From Diadophis punctatus similis (taxonomy: Eukaryota; Chordata; Lepidosauria; Squamata; Dipsadidae), in NCBI GenBank assembly GCA_023053685.1, contig JALIGW010000001.1, positions 73,510,240 through 73,574,239 of the forward strand: 64,000 nt of DNA, in the 5' to 3' direction. Each line of letters opens with the position of its first letter. Positions within the stretch are counted from its first letter, which is position 1. The notes beneath the pieces were generated by a model. It did no database searches. It was not told the DNA's origin and worked only from the letters and a program-made list of their open reading frames with translations. Both the position numbers and the translations under genes were made by a program. Shown in pieces: positions 57,181-64,000 of this stretch.

Positions 57181-58243
57181 CTTGAAAAGCAGACTTTATT
57201 TTAAAGGCACGTTTTAATAGTAGCAGATGGTACAGTTTTCTTTGCTTCTTGTATGAACATTTACTTTTTTGCATTTATTTCATGGGATTGTTAGGCTTCA
57301 GATAAAATAGATTGTCTACAAGCTGTTGAGAAGAATATAACTGGCAGGAAGCTACTGCACAAAGTAATTTAGACGAGTTGTAATAAAATGTCAATATTGT
57401 TAGCATTAACCAAGAACAATTGCAACAGAACAATGAATAGAGCAGAGAGCAGACACAATCTATTAACAACCATCCTAAAATATGGAACTCCCTCATAATA
57501 TCCAGGCTACTAACACTGTGCCCTTTCAAACTGGGCATTGATTTTAAGGTGAAGGCTATTATCACCATTAAGATGATGCCCTTATCATCAACCTCTTTGA
57601 ATAAATTCCAGAGGATTTATGATTTTATACCGCTAGAAACTCAGACTAGAATTCCTGTGCACGTTTCACATTAGAAACAACAAAACAATCTCACATGACT
57701 GCTTGGTATGACCTGGGTTTTTATTTTCTCTCGTATATGGTTCCATTTGCACAAGCATACTAAACCCCAGTGTCCATAGATGAAAGCATTACCATGTTAT
57801 GAAAGCAAAAAAGGAGATGCACGGAGGAAGATTGTGGAAGACTTGCATAAAATGTTCAGAATTCTTGAAAACATTTCATGTTTTGAAAATCAAAGATATG
57901 CTAGATTTGTTTTTGTTTTTTTTCCCAAGGCTTGTTTTCTTTTGTTTTTTCCTGAGGCTTTCTACCTTGGCACTTTGGGATTATCCATTTTTAATTTAAA
58001 AAGAACAACAACAATCTGATAAGGCAGGGGGCCAGTGCGGTCTGTCACTGTATATAAGCTTGATCAAGTACATATAAACAACGTAAAAACTCATCATGCT
58101 GCACACTACGTGGGCATTGCTCCTTACTGAATGTTCCTGCTAAACTTGAGAAATTGTAGTGAGGTCAGCTTACTTATTCCCCCCCCCCCAAGGAGCAAAC
58201 TGGAATATATCTAGTTTCACTTGCCCACAGAGTCAGTCCCCAG
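57181..58243 (-). other. ACTN2: Probable ACTN2 3' UTR region
   Basis: Follows the ACTN2 stop on the minus strand. Candidate AATAAA signals occur on the minus strand near 57720, 57270 and 57195; which is used cannot be told. The extent is therefore a guess. Confidence 0.4.
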
Positions 58244-58402
58244 TTACAGATCGCTTTCCCCATACAATGCTGATGAAAATGAGGTATAGTCCAGAGCTCC
58301 AGGAACAGCTCCTGGTCCCTTGTACGCTGGCATACGCTTGATGCAGTACTGAGCTTGTTCGGGTGGCAGTTCTCGATTCAACTCTTCAGCAAGAATATAT
58401 GG
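58244..58402 (-). CDS. ACTN2: ACTN2 last coding exon
   Basis: Acceptor ccttctag, 52 codons and a TAA at 58246-58244. It reads [39 protein letters not shown] and ends SALYGESDL. This is the last part of the C-terminal calmodulin-like domain of alpha-actinin, which binds titin Z-repeats in the sarcomere, with a C-terminal ESDL known to engage PDZ proteins. Details such as PYILAEEL fit ACTN2 better than ACTN3, and the MTR neighbour agrees. Confidence 0.96.
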   Translation of the reverse strand, partial: PYILAEELNRELPPEQAQYCIKRMPAYKGPGAVPGALDYTSFSSALYGESDL

Positions 58403-60230
<1,828 letters not shown>

Positions 60231-60251
60231 CTCTCCGAGTTTGGTTGTTTT

Positions 60252-60296
60252 CTTGCAGATGTTTCATTACCCTAACTACGTAACATCATCAGTGCT
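60252..60296 (-). ncRNA. Hammerhead-ribozyme-like motif of a Penelope-like element
   Basis: On the minus strand: GCA, CTGATGA (60292-60286), a 20-base hairpin region whose GTTAC and GTAAT arms pair with one wobble, GAAAC (60265-60261), ATC (60260-60258) and TGC. This is the order of a type I hammerhead: conserved CUGAUGA, stem II, GAAAC, cleavage triplet, stem I. The triplet is AUC where GUC is usual, which breaks a stem III pair. Penelope-like elements are known to carry such motifs in their termini. Confidence 0.55.
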
Positions 60297-60329
60297 AGTA
60301 AGGAATGGAGTCTGCCGTCAATTTATATT

Positions 60330-60704
60330 CTAGTGGCTTGCCCTGTCAGTGTTGATGGGACTGGTCTTGGAAGGTCTTTGGTTCGGCTGTTTACCGTTAG
60401 CTTGTTTGGCAGTCTCAACCTTGGGCTGCAGAGGTGAAACTGTCAATGTATTGCCTCCAACTTCTGGAGTTGGAGTTCCAACTCCTACATCTAGATAGGA
60501 AGGAACAATTTCAAGCTCTGCCTTGACAAGGCTGAGCGACTGTGGATATTTGGGATCTCTAGGGTCTAAGTCAGTCCTATACTCTGGGATTTCATCTTTG
60601 GTCTTGAATGGGACTGCACTTCCCTGCTCAATACTAGTGTGCAATTTGGAGGCCTTCCTAGACTCACAATTACTATTCAACAAACAGGCAGAAGCTATGG
60701 TCAC
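60330..60704 (-). pseudogene. Retroelement coding remnant, probably Penelope-like
   Basis: A frame of about 124 codons reading SACLLNSNCESRKASKLHTS, AVPFKTKDEIPEYRTDLDPR and LSLVKAELEIVPSYLDVGV, ending DRASH. No catalytic domain is visible. It lies directly upstream (on the minus strand) of the hammerhead-like motif, which is why I link it to Penelope-like elements. Family not confirmed. Confidence 0.4.
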
Positions 60705-60879
60705 AAGGGCCTTTGTCTAGGTTCACCTTGTGTGTCAGTTGCATCCTTTTTCTCAACCAAAAGGCTCTTCGGATGGTTACTCACACCAGATCATCTCAAG
60801 GCTAGGCTAGATTATTAGAGGGAAGCTGCTCTTGAAGACAATCTGGAAATTACAGCTGTAATTTGGACATGAGCAGTAA

Positions 60880-61200
60880 GGGGTGTTTCTCATTGCACCT
60901 ACATGTCATCAGTGCTTTATGAGCTGCAATGGTTACCAGTTGATTTCCGGATGCAGTTCAAGATTTACCTGGAAGATAGGGCTAGGTTAATTGAAGGAGT
61001 ACCTATGCAATACAATTGGGCCTAACAATTGGGTATCCTTTGAGTTCCTTTAGTTAAATGTTTTACTTTATAGGACCAAGAATACCTTTGCACCTGTCCT
61101 TTGGAACAATATCTCCTCAGAGATATATGCAGCGCCAACCCTTCAAATGTTTTGTCAATCCCTTAAAACTTTACCTCAGGCCTAGATTTAGGTTATTTGT
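60880..61200 (+). mobile_element. Old CR1/L2-like LINE ORF2 C-terminal remnant
   Basis: ALYELQWLPVDFRMQFKIY and, further on, PVLWNNISSEIYAAPTLQM and FCQSLKTLPQA recall the HWLPV..R..FK and LWN.LP..I...S...FK steps of CR1/L2 ORF2. Frames are broken by indels. Confidence 0.55.
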
Positions 61201-61701
61201 AGAAAGTCTAACAATTTTTGATTATTATTCATGAGTTTCTGTCTGGACAATCATATTTTTCTTTGTATACTATGTTTTAAAATTGCAAGTTACCCAGAAT
61301 ATTTTGGGAGACAAATGCCCTCAATATCTGACAGATGAACAGACAGACAGAAAAATATTCAAAATTGAAATGTAATAGAATCTATATATAAATGCCATGG
61401 TAAATGGGCACAATGTTTTAGTATGAATACATATACACAGCTGTCTGCATAGGGTTCTAGCAATTAATAAGTCTAATTCTGTACATACCCAAGAATAACA
61501 TCTATGTGGAGCTTCCCTCTGAGAAGATAATTTATAAACATTTCTGATGTACTTAGATTTTGAGTGGACTGAACTTTTTCACCACAGAAGTTTTACAATT
61601 ACATCTATAACAGTCACTTTGTTAAAGTACTTGTAATGATAAAGTCCTCTAAGTGTAACATGGATTATTATCACAAATTAACTGCATCTTAAAATTCATA
61701 C
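61201..61701. other. ACTN2 intron gap, nothing recognised
   Basis: No supported feature. Confidence 0.5.
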
Positions 61702-61767
61702 CAAATCATAACCCATTGAAATTAAGCAGGCCCTGAAATCTTCATGGTCCATCAGCCCATTTTTCTT
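61702..61767 (-). CDS. ACTN2: ACTN2 third-from-last coding exon
   Basis: A 66-bp phase 0/0 exon, acceptor taccaacag and donor TTG/gtatga. It encodes [20 protein letters not shown] and DL, the first EF-hand loop region of the C-terminal domain, continuing in frame into GEAEFARIM. Shorter than any ORF scan would report. The preceding exon is outside the window. Confidence 0.96.
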
Positions 61768-62964
61768 CTGTTGGTAGGAACAAACAGCATGGAAGATTCA
61801 AGGATCAGAATAAAGCCACCAGAATTTCCATAAAGGTAGAATAGGTTCATGATCAGATGTTCATTCAAGGCCAAGTTGAACCAACAGAAAGCAGAAGAAA
61901 AGGAGAAGTTAGATTACATGAAATAATGCTAGAAAGATGCTAATGAAATATAAACAAACAAAAAAGTAAGAGAAAGGCATAAAATACAGCATTCTTAGAT
62001 GTGCCAAATTCAATTAGCAAGGCAGATTTAAAGTAACATTTTTTTTAAAAAAGCTACACAATGCAAAAAAAAAAACACTTCAAGAGTCTAACATTTCACC
62101 TGCAGTACAAGATTGTTAAATATTGTTTTATAAAAGTGCTAAGCTAGGAGTTGAAAGAACAAACTAATGGAGCCTAGAATGATTACTGCAATGATGTTAA
62201 ATTTTTGCATAATTTTACATGTGACTCTGATAGGAAGGACTCATTGTGTATTTCATCTTGTTTTTGTGAATGCTAGAATTTCCAGTAAAGTGTATTCAAT
62301 GTATACAGTGTATTATAGGTAATGCATAGCATGATTATTGGTTCTCTGTAATTGTGTTGTTACACCATAGGATTGGGGTGGACTGGAGATTTCTTCCATG
62401 AAAAAAGCATATGTTTTTTATCTGAGTAAACAACGTTATGAAAGCTCACACCCTTACATACAATTCCTTCCAGTTATTGACATCTGATTTAAATTAAATA
62501 ACTTCAAAAAAATCAAATCAAAGAAGTAATAATTAGTTTTACTGTGCATAAGTAAACCCCTTTTCTCAGACTTAGCCTTAGTTTTATGAGCCATTATGGA
62601 CTGTTGTTCACTAATTAAACTGTATGGTTATTATATTCTTCTGCTTAAGCACATTTTCTGTTATAAAATTCTCTTAGAAAAAAAGAGAATTCATTAGCTT
62701 AAAAGCAGTTTCATTTTAAAGCTCTAAAATAGGAAGACTGGTCAATTAAGAACTATAGTTTTTTTAAGGTATGATGTTCATGTATTAAGAGAACAGAAGA
62801 TTGTTGAGGGAGGTGGGTCAAATGGCTGAACACCATTTTATAATCAGACTAGTCATATGAACCCATTAACAATTAGCCCATGAGATCCAGGCTCATAGAA
62901 GGACTACCACCCTGCTCACATAATTATTGAATCAAATTGTAATGTTTAAGGAGACAGAAGAAGA
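61768..62964. other. ACTN2 intron, nothing recognised
   Basis: AT-rich intron. I searched for the expected preceding ACTN2 exon (ending in FNHFDR) and did not find it. Confidence 0.5.
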
Positions 62965-63205
62965 TAGCAATAGCAATAGCAATAGCACTTTTCTTATATA
63001 CCGCTTCATAGTGCTTACAGCACTCTCTAAGCGGTTTACAGAGTTCAGCATATTGCCCCCAACAATCTGGGTCCTCATTTTACCCACCTCGGAAGGATGG
63101 AAGGCTGAGTCAACCTTGAGCCTAGTGAGATTTGAACAGCTGAACTGTTGAACTAGCAGTCAGCCTGCAATGGCTGCATTTAACCACTGCACCACTTCAG
63201 CTCCT
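62965..63205 (-). mobile_element. tRNA-derived SINE (AGCAATAGCACTT family), copy 5
   Basis: An AGCAAT hexamer tail, ctctctaagcggtttacaga, ggaaggatggaaggctgagt and a worn head with ctgcaccacttcagctc. Confidence 0.85.
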
Positions 63206-63408
63206 AGATGAAGATGATGGAACAAATGGCTAATGATCATAATGAAGTGTATTTAATAGAACTCTTGGCCCTATGGGCTTATCTGTTCAAGATCTTGGTT
63301 CTTTGTCTCTTAAATCCTCCAACAAAAAAGTAAGAATCGTGAGCATCACTCATCATTCTGCCTTGAGACTTAGAAGTAAAGAATCAGGTCTTAAATCCAT
63401 AAGCCACT

Positions 63409-63443
<35 letters not shown>
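63409..63443. repeat. (ATC)n microsatellite
   Basis: About eleven ATC units. Unlike 961-1024, the flank shows no RTE-like coding remnant. Confidence 0.95.
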
Positions 63444-63445
<2 letters not shown>

Positions 63446-64000
63446 CTGCCTCCCAAGCTCAGCAACCATATTTAGCTACCAGTTTTTCAGAAGGTATTTT
63501 GCATTAATGCGTGTTGGTGTGGAGCAGTGGTGACCAATCACAGTTCACGGCCGAATGTTGCCCCAGACTTTTTAACAGATATCCTTTTTGCATGCACATA
63601 TGCACATGCAATTACACTGCTGAAATTTAGTTGCTAAATCTAGAAAATCATTTTTTCAAACCATTTGGCAAAATACCTACTCTCTTGAGTTTTAGGAAAC
63701 TGTTAAAACCAGAATTATTCAAGAGAGCAGATTGATATCTGAATGAGGCCATCTAGTTATTTATTTTTGTCATTTTTGTTTGTGTTTGGTTAGAATTTAT
63801 ATTTTGATGGTATTTTGTGATTTTGATTATTTCCTTTGTACCATGGGTATTTTATTGCAAATTACTAATTGTAATTTGCTGAGTGCTGATTAATTACAAT
63901 GAGCTAAAATTGAATAAAATAAAATTATAGTTACAATTGCTACATTGAGATTCCATAGGCCTTCCATAAAGGCAGAAAAGTTAACCCCTTCTCTTCCAGT
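63444..64000. other. ACTN2 intron, right edge
   Basis: A cagtggtgaccaatc stretch at 63525 resembles a hAT left end, but no right end is visible in the window. Nothing else recognised. Confidence 0.4.

Overview
The window is vertebrate nuclear DNA, most likely from a snake. The exons of two conserved genes are small and widely spaced. Between them lie CR1-type LINE 3' ends carrying AATAG-type tails (a hallmark of snake genomes), tRNA-derived squamate SINEs, a DIRS-type retrotransposon, Penelope-like remnants and many short DNA transposons with intact target-site duplications. There is no prokaryotic gene organisation, CRISPR array or recognisable retrovirus.

Both genes run right to left. From about 61.8 kb to 58.2 kb are the last three coding exons of ACTN2 (alpha-actinin-2), ending at the C-terminal GESDL and a stop. 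From 54.05 kb to the left edge is the 5' half of MTR (cobalamin-dependent methionine synthase). I could place 18 coding exons, all with GT-AG introns and all in phase: 1971 coding bases, 657 codons. They cover the zinc/homocysteine domain and nearly all of the methyltetrahydrofolate (pterin) domain. The cobalamin-binding and reactivation domains must lie beyond position 1. ACTN2 followed by MTR in the same orientation is also the human 1q43 order.

Layout: 1-2.3 kb, intron with LINE pieces; 2.3-10.2 kb, MTR exons 18-13; 10.2-23.6 kb, exons 12-9 separated by repeat-rich introns; 23.6-35.6 kb, exons 8-4 with several hAT insertions, some nested; 35.6-43.8 kb, intron 3 with a roughly 6 kb DIRS-like element (gag-like, RT/RNase H and tyrosine recombinase frames, inverted ends and internal complementary region); 43.8-54.05 kb, exons 3-1, with intron 1 holding a hAT element that carries an intronless fragment resembling the centrosomal gene centrobin; 54.05-58.2 kb, MTR promoter and intergenic DNA including the ACTN2 3' UTR; 58.2-64 kb, ACTN2 exons and introns, including a hammerhead-ribozyme-like motif beside a Penelope-like coding remnant.

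The genes themselves look ordinary and functional. The more unusual material is in the introns: the DIRS element, captured host coding sequence, foldback hAT elements, hammerhead-like motifs, a shared GCGCATGCGCAG hairpin module across transposon families, and a strong nnnTAnnn bias in the 8-bp target duplications. I found no evidence for an undescribed protein system.
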